DNA of 64,000 nucleotides. Source: Odiellus spinosus (lineage: Eukaryota > Arthropoda > Arachnida > Opiliones > Phalangiidae). Under the pieces are notes generated by a model. That model was not told the origin of the DNA, searched no databases, and worked only from the letters and a program-made list of their open reading frames with translations. Within the stretch, counting starts at the first letter, position 1, and each line of letters starts with the position of its first letter. Location: assembly GCA_963920705.1 (NCBI GenBank), contig CAWUCO010000169.1:994501-1058500 (forward strand), in the 5' to 3' direction. This document shows positions 50,479 through 60,046 of the stretch, piece by piece. Both the position numbers and the translations under genes were made by a program.

Positions 50479-52700
50479 TTTATTACCTTTCCCCCAGATG
50501 GATTGCTTATAAAGCTATCCCGGGAGAAGTTAGCAAGTTTTTAGACCCTGAACTTCATTACAATCGCCAAAACATATTCGAATTATAATCTATTCAAATT
50601 ATCGCATATTTGTTTAGGTATACTATATTCCTTAAAATATGCTTTTTAACCTTTTGTAATATTATGAGATCTCATGGTGCTGCAATAGATCGAATTTTGT
50701 TTTATCTAATTTGTTAAAGAAATGGATACTAAAGACCGATTTTCGTTAGTTCGAATATCATAACATAATTTTGTTCAGATGGTCGAATCTAGTAAAAAAT
50801 ATATCTGTACTTTAATAATAGAGTAAATTAAACAATCAAATTAAATAATAAATTTATCGAAACAATTTGTTTTTGTAGGTCAATTTTATATTTCTTTTGG
50901 AAAATATTTAATCATAAAACCTTAAGTTTAATTTAAAAATATTAAATTACTCTTTCTCTACCAAATAAATTCTGTCCTTTTACCTGACTTGATCTAAACA
51001 GAAAAGGTTTTTTCTACTGGAGTTGATCGAAGCAGAGGTTTTTTTCAAAGTGCGAAGGAACGCCTTTTTTGTATAGTTTACGTCCCTGTTTTTTTTTTTA
51101 ATTTACATCTTTTAATTTTTAATATTTACAACAATTCACTAGATTATCAAAAATTTGCCTAAAGTATCTTTTGACCATTAATTCTTACGTAATCAAGAGT
51201 TTGGTACATAATGTCGAAAATCATAACCTAACCTTACCAAGCCTACCCTACCGTAACCATACACTAAGTTAACCTTACCTAAAATAATACAAGAGGGAGG
51301 GCTAGCCCGAGGGATTAACTAGTTGAAGGGATGGGCATGTTCGAGGAATTAACTAACCTGACCAAACTTAATTTTACCTATAATATTATATTTTATAATA
51401 CGAGAATCACTAATGGAAATAAATGCGCATGGAAGGCGGTCCAATTCATAAGAGCAGAAGTAACATAGCCATTTCTGCTCATGAACTATAAATATAAAGG
51501 GCAATGGAACGGCGGCGAGTATAGTTGAATCCGTCCGTGAAAACTTGAAAATGACGTAGTTTTCCTCTCTCTGCGCACTCACGTGACATACGTATATCAT
51601 CTCGCGTCAAATCATCACAGGTACCATACGCGAAAAAGGATGCGCAATAGAAAATATGGTAACAGCTAAGGGGGAAAAAGGGGGGAATTGGATGCAGAGG
51701 CAGAGTTTGAACGACACGTGTTGCTTTTGAAATAGTTATCTTTGAATAGCAAAGGAAACATTTGCTTTAGCAGGTTAGTTTTAAAACTTCATTTTCAAAA
51801 AGTAAATTTTCTTAAAGGCAGTTTTCTAACATTTATATCATACGTTAATTAAGTGGCTGAAAATCCAAATACGTCGAAGATGGCTGTCAGCGCTGTGGTT
51901 AGAGATAGCAGTGTTAAACGTGTGCATGGCTTTGATGAAAGCACCCTATTGAGCTATGCCAGTAAAATATCTTGGTGTCATGAACTGCATAAGAAGTTTT
52001 TGTACGTTTTCGGCATTCGACGTCCAAAAACAGAACCCGCTATTAAAAGAAAATGCGTCTATAAGAAAACTCTTTTGGAAGTGCGCAAATGAGAACGCCC
52101 TCTCTTGGCAACCGCGCTTTTAGGAACTGCTCTCTTGGTAACACTGGAAGAACTGCTCTTTTGGCAATTGCGCTTATGGCAACATATCGGAAATACATTA
52201 CGAAAGCAACACTGTAAGCGCCCGTAGAAGTGTTTTACGATAAAGTTTATTCATAATGAAATCTAGGGCTCGTTTACTCGCGTTGGGACAAGAGCTGGAC
52301 GTTCGAAAAGTTACACGCTTCTTCAGTGCAAAAACAGTAAAATTAATTCCAGAATAGCGCTACTAATTGTGGGCGGCTGGTAAAAACTATTAAGCACAGT
52401 CTTTTCCTCACTGTTGAAGCGGGGTATTTTTTCTAAGCTACTGATCGTGACCCGAGTAAGCGAACCCTGGTAAAATCCTGTCTTCTCCTTCCGCACTTAC
52501 TCATTCTCGTACGACGCTCAGGTTTATGGCCTTTGTGGGTATGAAAAGGGTTAAGATGTTCTGAAAGTTTTTTGGCGCGAAAGAGTATGCTTATGGGGGT
52601 CACTAGCGTTTATTCTCCCTTTCGGGTTAATTAAATGAGCCATGCGGCCTGTATTAAAAAACATCGTGTGAAATATCATACGCTTCTAGATTTATTTCAA
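50479..52700. other. No recognisable gene
   Basis: This is AT-rich intergenic DNA. AACCTTACC-type words are common at 51,220-51,290. An unassigned 79-codon plus frame (51,853-52,092) starts at GTG and has no known domain. A short run of related words (CTCTCTTGGCAACCGCGCTT, CTCTTGGTAAC, CTCTTTTGGCAATTGCGCTT) lies at 52,100-52,180. Confidence 0.5.
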
Positions 52701-52812
52701 TCTTATTTTTTTGAGGCTCATAAAATTTTAAAATTGAGTCAAACACACCCTTTTTTAAATGCATTGACCCAGGGAAATCCTAATAACTCCACGAGAGTAG
52801 GGTGTTGATTAA
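52701..52812 (-). repeat. Dispersed segment shared with the foldback loop
   Basis: On the minus strand this reads GGGTCAATGCATTTAAAAAA..., closely matching the plus strand at about 42,345-42,450 (GGGTCAATGCGTTTAAAAAA...). Both can be read as a peptide with LLxxxxVNAFKK. Here the frame stops soon after. It is a shared fragment of an unidentified repeat or gene. Confidence 0.6.
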
Positions 52813-52959
52813 TTAGCTTTTGGTAGAGCTCGTCTTGATATTAAGGAACCGACGGAATGAAACATAAATTCCTTAGCGCTCGTTTTTAATTGTTGGTTCG
52901 TTTCGATGTGGATCGGCAGTAATAAATTAACGCACTCTTTTAAAAAATTAACGAAATGT

Positions 52960-53628
52960 ACGGTTTATTTTGATTTAACACTTGCACTTAAATTTCCTTA
53001 TCATATGGTTACATACTCAAAAAAGACTAAACTTTATTGATTAATTGCTCATTTGCTCTAAAGACTAAACTACACTTATTATTTGCTCCAAAAGACCTTA
53101 ACTAACTTAAAATTATTTGTACGCTATATATTTATTACTTGGACCATTTTTAGGCCTTGCCCGCACGCACGATGTTCTTAACAAGATTATTTTAGAATAA
53201 TTTTGCACTTTTTGCACGTGAGATTTTTTCTCCTTCTTTACTGCCCAGGAGGTCCAGTGACCAGTTTTTACTTTTTCTCATTGGCCTAAAAACCGAGGAG
53301 AATAGTTTATGGATGGTGAGAACACCTGCACTCTGACGTCCTCGGTTTTCCCAACATTCTTCAGTGCTCGCTCGAAATGATTTGACAATAAAAATACAAA
53401 ATTGGTAAATCTACAAGCAAAATATAAAATGAAAAAAGCTACAAAAATATATTCGGGTGTGCCAAGTATAGACTTAAACATAGGGAAAAATATACAACTT
53501 AATAATAACAAAATCACAAATACAAATTATACATATTGACACAATTAATTTACATGATAATAAATAACACTTAATTATAAATACTTAAAATGGTCGCCCC
53601 TAATTTTAGTTCATACGAATATTTAACA
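52960..53628 (-). repeat. Probable 3' LTR of the BEL/Pao element
   Basis: On the minus strand, 42 bp past the pol stop and after a purine-rich stretch, the sequence TGTTAAATATTCG begins at 53,628. TGT is the usual LTR start. The following ~650 bp are AT-rich, hold no coding sequence, and contain an AATAAA near 52,970. The inner end is a guess because no second LTR was found in the window for comparison. Confidence 0.35.
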
Positions 53629-53669
53629 CACTCCTCACCGTTGAACTGTTGACACAGTTCAAGATAATT

Positions 53670-54248
53670 TTAGAGCTCTAAGTTGTGCACCAACTGGACT
53701 GGTCTTCTCATTAGAGTACCATTGGTTAGGCGAAGTAAACATGAACGGACTACTCCGTACCTGCCTTAAGTTAGCTCGTGGACTACGGCCAACTTCCACA
53801 TGCACCGTGGAGTTTTAGTTTTTCCATTAAAACTACGTCACTGACTTGAAGCTCTAGTTTTCGGACCTTTGTTTAGTTTTAGATGGTGGGCAGATCGGAG
53901 TTCTAAAAGATAATCAACTTTCCATCTCAATCAAAACCTTTCTAAAAGTGTTTGTCTGTACTTAAGTGTTTTAATTAGCTCCCGCTTTAAGGCAGGGGGG
54001 AGTTCGCTCGATGAGTGTATTTGCAAAGGAAGCGCAGTTAGGCGTTTTCCCACCAAAAAATGCGCTGGGGTGAGGGGTTGCGGCTCTCCTGGATTGTCGT
54101 AAGCAAAAGTTGTCGGACGGGAATTGATAGTCGCTTCGATCTCGATGAGTAGCTTCTCAATTTCTTCATATGTAAGGAGTGCTTGGCCTAGGACTTTTCT
54201 GAGAACGGTTTTAACAGACTTGACCCTCCGTTCCCAGAAGGCTCCCCA
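53670..54248 (-). pseudogene. BEL/Pao integrase end and pol C-terminal domain
   Basis: After an in-frame TGA directly behind the integrase fragment, the sense continues with WERRVKSVK (the region of the catalytic glutamate), then INSRP and LTPAHFLVGKRL, which are standard late-integrase words. Further frames lead to RYGVVRSCLL and LMRRPVQLVHNLEL before a stop at 53,670-53,672. The last part corresponds to the chromodomain-like pol terminus (DUF5641-type) of BEL/Pao. At least two frame changes and several stops lie between. Confidence 0.7.
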
Positions 54249-54911
54249 TCAGGCTCCCCGCTCCGCTATGTATTTCCAGGTAATTTTTAGCCCCCCAAAG
54301 AACTCCGCTACTTCTGGGCTTCCAATATGACTCAGTAATGTTTTCAAATCTTGATCAGCTTTCTTGAATGTGGCAGCATTATCACTGAAGATAACGCGCA
54401 CCATGCCGCGCCTTGCGATAAACCTTCTGAAGGACATATGGAAGCTTTCTGTTGTCAAGTCTGACACTAGCTCTAAATGGACTGCTCGAGTCACTACGTA
54501 CGTGTATAGGGCTACGTAACATTTCTTGTTGTTTGGATTCACATAGATAGGACCTGCGTGGTCAGTACCACAAATCTCAATGGGTGGTGACGGATTTATT
54601 CTTACGTCCGGTAAGGGTACCATGACCGCTGTAGTTGGCTTTGTTCGGTAAATCTTACAGCGCGGGCATGAAGTGATAAATTTCTTCACCAGTTGTCTTC
54701 CCCTGGGTATCCAGAATCGCTCTCGTATTTCCACCAATACGTCATTGACGCCGGCGTGTTTGAGTCTAATGTTGTTTGACATGCCTATCAAATAGGCTAG
54801 ATGATGGTTCGGAGAAAGAAGCCAATCGTGTTTCTCTCGGTAGGACATCTGAGCTGCTCCTAGGCGTCCTCCTACGCACTGGATCCCTCTGGCATCGAGT
54901 TTTGGGTCCAA
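54249..54911 (-). pseudogene. BEL/Pao integrase core, 220 codons open
   Basis: This is the best preserved piece of the retrotransposon. It carries a zinc-finger region (His near residues 36-37 and 52, Cys at 82 and 85) and the rve catalytic core with the first aspartate in CGTDHAGP (residue 117) and the second in FSDNAATF (residue 177). The catalytic glutamate lies beyond the stop that ends this frame. The enzyme would insert the cDNA into host DNA. Confidence 0.85.
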
Positions 54912-54958
54912 TGACAGGATAGGTGATTGTTTTGGTATTTCTCCGCCGTCCTTAAGGC

Positions 54959-55390
54959 TTAAAATCTCGTCTGGGTAGGTCCAAACTGGGCGCTCTTTAT
55001 CCAGTATTCTTCCGCAGTTTGCATCTCCTCTGTTGTTAGTTGCCCTGTTCTCCTATTATCTTTTGCTCTGGTATTGTTTGCGAATCGAAGTATCCATGCG
55101 GTTAATCGAATGACTTGTTGAAGACGGTTATATTTGTTAAGGTGGAACAGCGGTTTGGGCGCGGTTCCTACGGAATTCAAATTTACAGCGATTTCTTCAC
55201 CGGCTGCTCAAAGTTCGTACTCGGCTTCTCTTGGGACGGCTTCGGTTGACACGAAACTTTTCTTATGATAGTTTTCTTGGGTAAGGCACGGGCCCCCATA
55301 AATCTCTCGAAGCTATGTCATTTAAATCTTTACCGCGCGTAGGAAGATCGACGGGGTTTCTTTACCCGCCACGTGTTCCAACACAAAGGA
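54959..55390 (-). pseudogene. BEL/Pao RNase H to integrase linker, decayed
   Basis: A 73-codon frame (54,959-55,180) reads as the segment found between RNase H and integrase in this family (LTAWILRFANN, LTTEEMQTAEEYWIK). The stretch 55,181-55,390 has only fragments in several frames. Confidence 0.6.
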
Positions 55391-55945
55391 TCAGTACGTT
55401 GCTGAATTTCTCTTACCCTGCTTTGTACGAAGGGTCTCCAACGGCTCGCACAAAGCGATAGTGGAAACGGTCCACATTTGCACCTTGTCTGGTTTAATTG
55501 TCATAGCTTCAACTAAACTGTTTGCTAATCGCGCACCTATCACTGCACCCATCAACTCTAATCTTGGCACTTTCAAAGTTTGTGATTTTAAATCATCCTT
55601 TTATGGGGCGACCTTGGCTTTAGAAGACACTAAAACAGTACTAACAAAACCATTGGCAAATACATTTTTCAAATAAAAGACTGAGGCATAAGCGTGAACG
55701 CTCGCATCGACGAAGCCGTATAACTCAATTGAGACAGGGGATTCGTCTGAACTACTTTTAAAATAATATCTAAGCACTTTGATTTTGATTAGATTTCTTA
55801 ATTTAGCGCACCATTGACTGAATTTTTCGGAGAACTCTGGGTTTAATTCCTCATCCCACTTAACTAAATCATCTTGGTGTTATTGTTGAAATTCCGATTT
55901 TTGAGTAAAGAAAAGAAATAGCGCAAGTGGTAAAAATTATATTGT
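55391..55945 (-). pseudogene. BEL/Pao RNase H region, decayed
   Basis: The words VPRLELMGAVIGARLANSL mark the start of the RNase H domain (55,576 down). A shift near residue 42 breaks it. The stretch toward 55,945 contains the end of the reverse transcriptase in broken frames. Confidence 0.68.
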
Positions 55946-56665
55946 ATATCTACGTATAGGCTCTGCAATAAAACTTGACAGGGTATTCTAAGAGATATTT
56001 CTGGACATGGAACTTTATTGTTGCTGCCAACAGAAAGGGACTAGCAGTGACCCCAAAAGGTACGCTAGTCAAACGCAAATTTATAATTGTTTTGTTATCA
56101 GCATTTTCCAATCCCTTTATCCACAAAAATCTCAAAGAATCCCGGTCTTTTTCTACTATTTCTATCTGGTGAAAGGCTTTTCAATATCACCTGTCACGCC
56201 GATTTTGTTTTCGCGGAAACGCACTAATATATTGAAAAGCTCTGGGAGTAAATTAGGGCCAAGTTCTATACAATCGTTAAGAGACGGCACATTTTTGGCA
56301 TGGGATGAGCCGTCATTAACAATTCTTAATTTTGTGGTTACGCTCTCTGCTCTAAATACCCCTCTATGTATAATGGTCCCTCAATCACGTGGTTATCTGA
56401 GACTTTTTCTACAATTCTGACTTAATTTGCTCTTCGATTATTGAATGGTAGGCCTGAAAAGTCACGGAGTCTTTTCTTAATTTATCTTATAAATTATGGG
56501 CCCTCTTTTCAGCTACGTCATAATTATCAACCAAAGAAATTACATTATTTTTCCACGGGAAAGAAACTTGGTAACGCCCCTTTTTATAACTAATTTAATT
56601 TTCGAAAGCCTTGAAAGCCCTATTTTCACCTCCGACAGAGGTCGCGTTAGGTGTATCTCTTATTC
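55946..56665 (-). pseudogene. BEL/Pao reverse transcriptase, decayed
   Basis: The core palm segment reads RLTSVPFGVTASPFLLAATI, near-diagnostic for this family. The catalytic YVDD box appears at about 55,946-55,960 in a different frame as LYVDI, so the second catalytic Asp is lost. Upstream (to 56,665) the fingers region survives only in short frames. Confidence 0.75.
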
Positions 56666-57317
56666 CTATATGTTATAGGTCAAAAAAGGTTTGAATTTTT
56701 CTGATAACAGGTCCTCTTCGATAGGCTGATTTATACTAACTCTCATTACATTAATAGTGTTAACCCCCGCATTTAGGGTTGCCCTGGCTACCTCACTTGT
56801 ACCTTGTAAAGTCCAGCCTAACTTTGTATCAATTACCACTAACCTATCCGACAATCTTTGAACGAGACCTTTAGCAACAGCCCAAAAATAGTCTGCTCCA
56901 ATCAAAATACCTAAAGGGGCTTCCCCGCCCTGACTGGCTACACCTCGGGCTGACTGGCTACACTTTCCGCATCTGTCAAAGTATATCCTCGCTTTTCCAT
57001 TTCTTGAGCAATGCTCCCGCACAGTACCATGGATACTCCCCCGCTAATTCCAGGGGTTTCTAAGGCTTCTATTTTGACAGCTTCGTCGCTATGCACATTT
57101 TTAAGAATCACTTTAACTTTATTTCTGAACATTTTGATCGACACATTGCTCTCGAAAGTAAAAAAGTCAAGGTCTTCTTTTTCCATTTCTCTAACTCTAG
57201 CTCACTTGAAAGTTTATCGGTTATAAAACATCGATGACTCCCTCCATCAAATAAACATCGCACCTTTAATTCTTGCCCATTAGTTCCTAAAACTACCGCT
57301 TGAACTGTCTGTGACAT
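56666..57317 (-). pseudogene. BEL/Pao protease and protease-RT linker, decayed
   Basis: The protease active-site loop reads CLFDGGSHRCFI (57,317 frame), with DGGS in place of the more usual D-S/T-G. The sense moves through two more frames to LGILIGADYFWAV and VVIDTKLGWTLQG (57,022-56,666), the conserved linker in this family. A small duplication, GGGCTGACTGGCTAC-like, at about 56,932-56,962 adds to the damage. Confidence 0.7.
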
Positions 57318-57479
57318 TATTTCCTTGGCTGCTCTGCGCTACGGTGTTTAGACTAATTACGCTCTTAATCTCAGTATTTTCATTGGTCCTAGCACTTTCT
57401 AGTTTTTCTCTCGGGGTCTCATCCCACACTATTTGATGATGCTTTCTTCTGCACCTTTTACCCTGGGTTATTTTTCCCT

Positions 57480-58051
57480 TACAATTTTGCGCCTGGTGGC
57501 CTGATCTCAAACATAAGAAACAGAGCCTTTTCTAAAGAGCTATGGACTTTCTTTCGCTAACGGCTAATTTAGTACAAGTATAATACGGGTGGGACCCCTC
57601 GCCAAATAAGCATTATAAGTTCTGTTATATGCAGCTGATGACGTAGCAACGTTTAATGAAGCGGCAGAACTACTTTTCCCGCCAACACTATATAGCTAGG
57701 TTTGGAGTGGGATTTTTCTATATGATCTACACTACTTGGTATGGATTGACTCCCCGCCCTATATATAGCGATAACTCGCTCTTTTCCTTCAATTAGCTTT
57801 CTTAAAAAACCCAATAGGTCGTCAATTTTCCAAACATCCCCGGCTCCTTCCGGTTCCTCCCCAAACCGCTCAAGTAACTCTAAAGGTAACAAACCCCCTA
57901 AAATATGCGCCATGAGTTCTCCATCACTATCCGTTAATATTCCACGGGACTCTAAACTTCTAACTTCGATTTGACACATGTCGAGCAAATGCCTCAATCC
58001 ATTTATATCACAAATTTTCAAAACAGGTGGTAATCTTAAAATGTTATTCAT
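57480..58051 (-). pseudogene. BEL/Pao gag with zinc knuckle, decayed
   Basis: A 132-codon frame (58,051-57,653) matches the gag core of this family (LPPVLKICDINGLRHLLDMC, later LLGFLRKLIEGKERV). After a decayed stretch a complete CCHC knuckle follows at about 57,530-57,490 (CFLCLRSGHQAQNC), and a second knuckle lacks its first Cys (KRCRRKHHQIV). Gag forms the particle and binds the RNA. Confidence 0.75.
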
Positions 58052-58441
58052 TCGCGTACTATGGTAGGGTCGCCTAATTCTGAACGCTTCTAATTCTGAT
58101 CACTTTCCTTTAAAAATGTGTAACTGAACTTTGGTTGGGTCTATTTAAAGATGGAAGGGCCCATTTTGTACATTAAGAATGGGGCTATTCGCGGAACGCG
58201 ACTTCAACACCCTAATTAGCCAACCGCGAAATTTAGCATAATTAATTAGACCGTTTTTAAGGGAATGTTTCCCTTTAGGGTCCGGGAAATAAGGTTTTAC
58301 GAGCTTCGGAAAAATCGCGGGCTTACGCAATCGATTTCGTCGTACCGTTGGTTTTCCCCGCTACAAAGTAAACTTCTCAAACCCAGAAATTGGCCACAAA
58401 CTCTTCGCGAAAACGTAATTTTAAAATATGTCTAAAAAATT
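58052..58441. other. Leader region upstream of gag; no LTR recognised
   Basis: This should hold the primer-binding site and 5' LTR of the retrotransposon. I see no copy of the TGTTAAATATTCG start. The word TTCTAATTCTGA occurs here (58,086-58,098) and again at the edge of the next element. Confidence 0.5.
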
Positions 58442-58826
58442 CTAATTCTGAAAATATACGAAAAACTCCCAAAATTTGCAAAAGGAACCATTTCCGCGCC
58501 TCGGATCGAGAAACGAGTGTCACCAATGGATTCCTTGGTCGGATTTAAGAGGGGATAGGCGGAATTAGCGCGCTCGAGCCAGTATTTGCGAAGTTATCGA
58601 CGATTTCCTTCCAAGTCCATTCCTCTTTACGGGTTCTATGCCAAAGCAATGCATAAATTTTAAATCGTCAATAACTTCCCAAATATTGGCTCGATCGCGC
58701 TAATTCCGCCTCTTCACTGTTAAATTCGGCCAAGGAATCGATTGGTGACACTCGTTTCTCGATTGGAGGCGCGGAAGTGGTTCCTTTTGCAAATTTTGGG
58801 AGTTTTTCATAAATATTCAGAATTAT
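58442..58826. mobile_element. Inverted-repeat (foldback/MITE) element, ~385 bp
   Basis: The left arm (about 58,442-58,610) and right arm (about 58,660-58,826) are reverse complements with scattered differences, sharing landmarks such as AAAAACTCCCAAAATTTGCA, GAGAAACGAGTGTCACCAAT and GGCGGAATTAGCGCG. The ~50-bp centre differs. It is non-coding and lies upstream of the retrotransposon's gag, where the 5' LTR is expected. Confidence 0.78.
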
Positions 58827-59305
58827 GGATTAGGTTCTTCCATGGAAATAAAATTTGTACAAATTATTCGTGTATTCAAACGTTTTATCCACGGATAAAA
58901 GTTTTACACTTCTCAAAATCTGTGTAAAAAATTAAAATAATTTCAAATCAGATCAACTTGGAAGAAATCAATTAGCTTTGATATATAAATTTGCGTATTA
59001 AAATTGCCATGAAACAAATTAGTATTTTTTTTCGAATGAATATCGCCAGACTATTTCCCCTTAAAAATAAATGTCGTTCGCGTATTAAAAACGTTCGAAA
59101 ATGTCTCTGAATTAGGCCAAAAATCGAAAAGGATTCGGATATTGCCTTCATAAAATACACGCGATTTTGTACGCACGATTTTGCGCGTAAAAATAATCGA
59201 GCACGAGATTTAGCTCGATTCGGAGAATGTGCTGCAACACGTGTCACGAGTATGTTAGTAGTAAAGAAGCCCCCTCCAGGAGTGGAAACCTGTTTATTAA
59301 GACAC
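58827..59305. other. AT-rich stretch, nothing recognised
   Basis: A 91-codon minus frame rich in Arg/Phe/Ile (58,972-59,247) has no recognisable domain. The left end of the virus-like element must lie in or before this stretch, but I could not see a terminal repeat. Confidence 0.5.
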
Positions 59306-59375
59306 CAAAGGGTTATGTCAAAGGTTAAAGGTTAAAGGTCAAAAAGGTCAAAAAAGTCAAAGGGTAAAGGTTAAA
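59306..59375. repeat. AAAGGTTA/AAAGGTCA-type direct repeats
   Basis: Seven to eight variants of AAAGGTTA, AAAGGTCA and AAAAAGGTCA follow one another some 40-100 bp upstream of the TATA box. Spaced copies of AGGTCA-like half-sites resemble nuclear-receptor sites. This is only a motif likeness. Confidence 0.5.
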
Positions 59376-59410
59376 AACACCCGTGACCTCGATAGAGAAT
59401 CCCCACCGCC

Positions 59411-59418
59411 TATATATG
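59411..59418 (+). promoter_or_regulatory. TATA box of the virus-like element
   Basis: TATATATG lies 41 bp upstream of the ATG at 59,459. It is within a GC-richer stretch (CCCCACCGCC before, AAACCCCC after), so it stands out from chance AT runs. Confidence 0.5.
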
Positions 59419-59458
59419 AAACCCCCGCTTATCATTGTAAACCATTCGACGATTAATC

Positions 59459-60018
59459 ATGTCCATGTTATCACCGAGCGAGGATAATTTTTATATTACG
59501 TTACCAAGTAACGCGTCTATGCATATTTATCCTGATAATACAAAAACTAGTTATAAAACGCAATTAGCAGCGACATTAGATTTAGAAGATGGTAAATGGG
59601 AGGCGGGGGTATCGGAAATAACTATGCCGTCGAAATGGGATAACATTACGGATCGGTATAATGAATTTACGGTTAGGTACGCTCCCCCCATTTAAATGTC
59701 GGTGATGGATGGCATCTTTTAGATCGTGATCCAACCCCGCAGGGTATTAACTTTGCGTTCATTCGTAGTGACGATTTTATGACGAATGCTTTTAAATTCT
59801 CATACGATTTTCACCAATTTACGAAATACGCGAAAGGCGATATTGTTTGTATATTCAGTCTTTTATCAATTAAAATTCCCGATGTGTCGTTCATGCAAAG
59901 TGTTGTTTCTTACAATAAAGAGGATTCTTTAAATTATATCTAAGAAAGTTGGCCTAAACTCCCTCTCGTAAAATTTACCGGTTTGAAACCGTTAGAAGTA
60001 CGTCTTTTATTAAAGTGA
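59459..60018 (+). pseudogene. Small conserved protein next to the polymerase, frameshifted
   Basis: The frame starts at ATG 59,459 with FYITLPSNASMHIYPDN, then KTQLAATLDL and WEAGVSEITMP. This is a pattern I associate with uncharacterised proteins encoded beside Polinton-like polymerases (a pattern likeness only). The frame closes at 59,693-59,695. The sense continues in another frame from about 59,690, reads on through WHLLDRDPTPQG and FHQFTKYAKGD, meets TAA at 59,941-59,943 and ends at 60,016-60,018. The original would be about 185 residues. No signal peptide or membrane segment is seen. Its function is unknown; a structural role is possible. Confidence 0.6.
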
Positions 60019-60046
60019 TAGGGAGTTTCCTCTTCAGTCTATCGCG

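Larger units (their letters stand above)
53670..58051 (-). mobile_element. Degenerate BEL/Pao LTR retrotransposon, internal region
   Basis: The minus strand carries, in the standard order, gag (58,051 down), zinc knuckle, aspartic protease, reverse transcriptase, RNase H, integrase and the C-terminal pol domain. Every part is interrupted by frameshifts or stops, so it cannot make its proteins. The order PR-RT-RH-IN and the pol linker sequence (IGADYFW, DTKLGWTLQG) are typical of BEL/Pao. No 5' LTR was found upstream of gag; that place is near an inverted-repeat element (58,442-58,826). Confidence 0.85.

Noticed and set aside
51853-52092. 79-codon plus frame as a gene
   Set aside because: It starts only at GTG, has no recognisable domain and no splice or promoter context. 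A short exon cannot be excluded.
54124-57226. Plus-strand frames across the retrotransposon
   Set aside because: They are antisense shadows of the minus-strand pol and gag fragments.
58972-59247. 91-codon minus frame next to the virus-like element
   Set aside because: It is basic and hydrophobic with no motif. It lacks a promoter and may be chance opening in AT-rich DNA.
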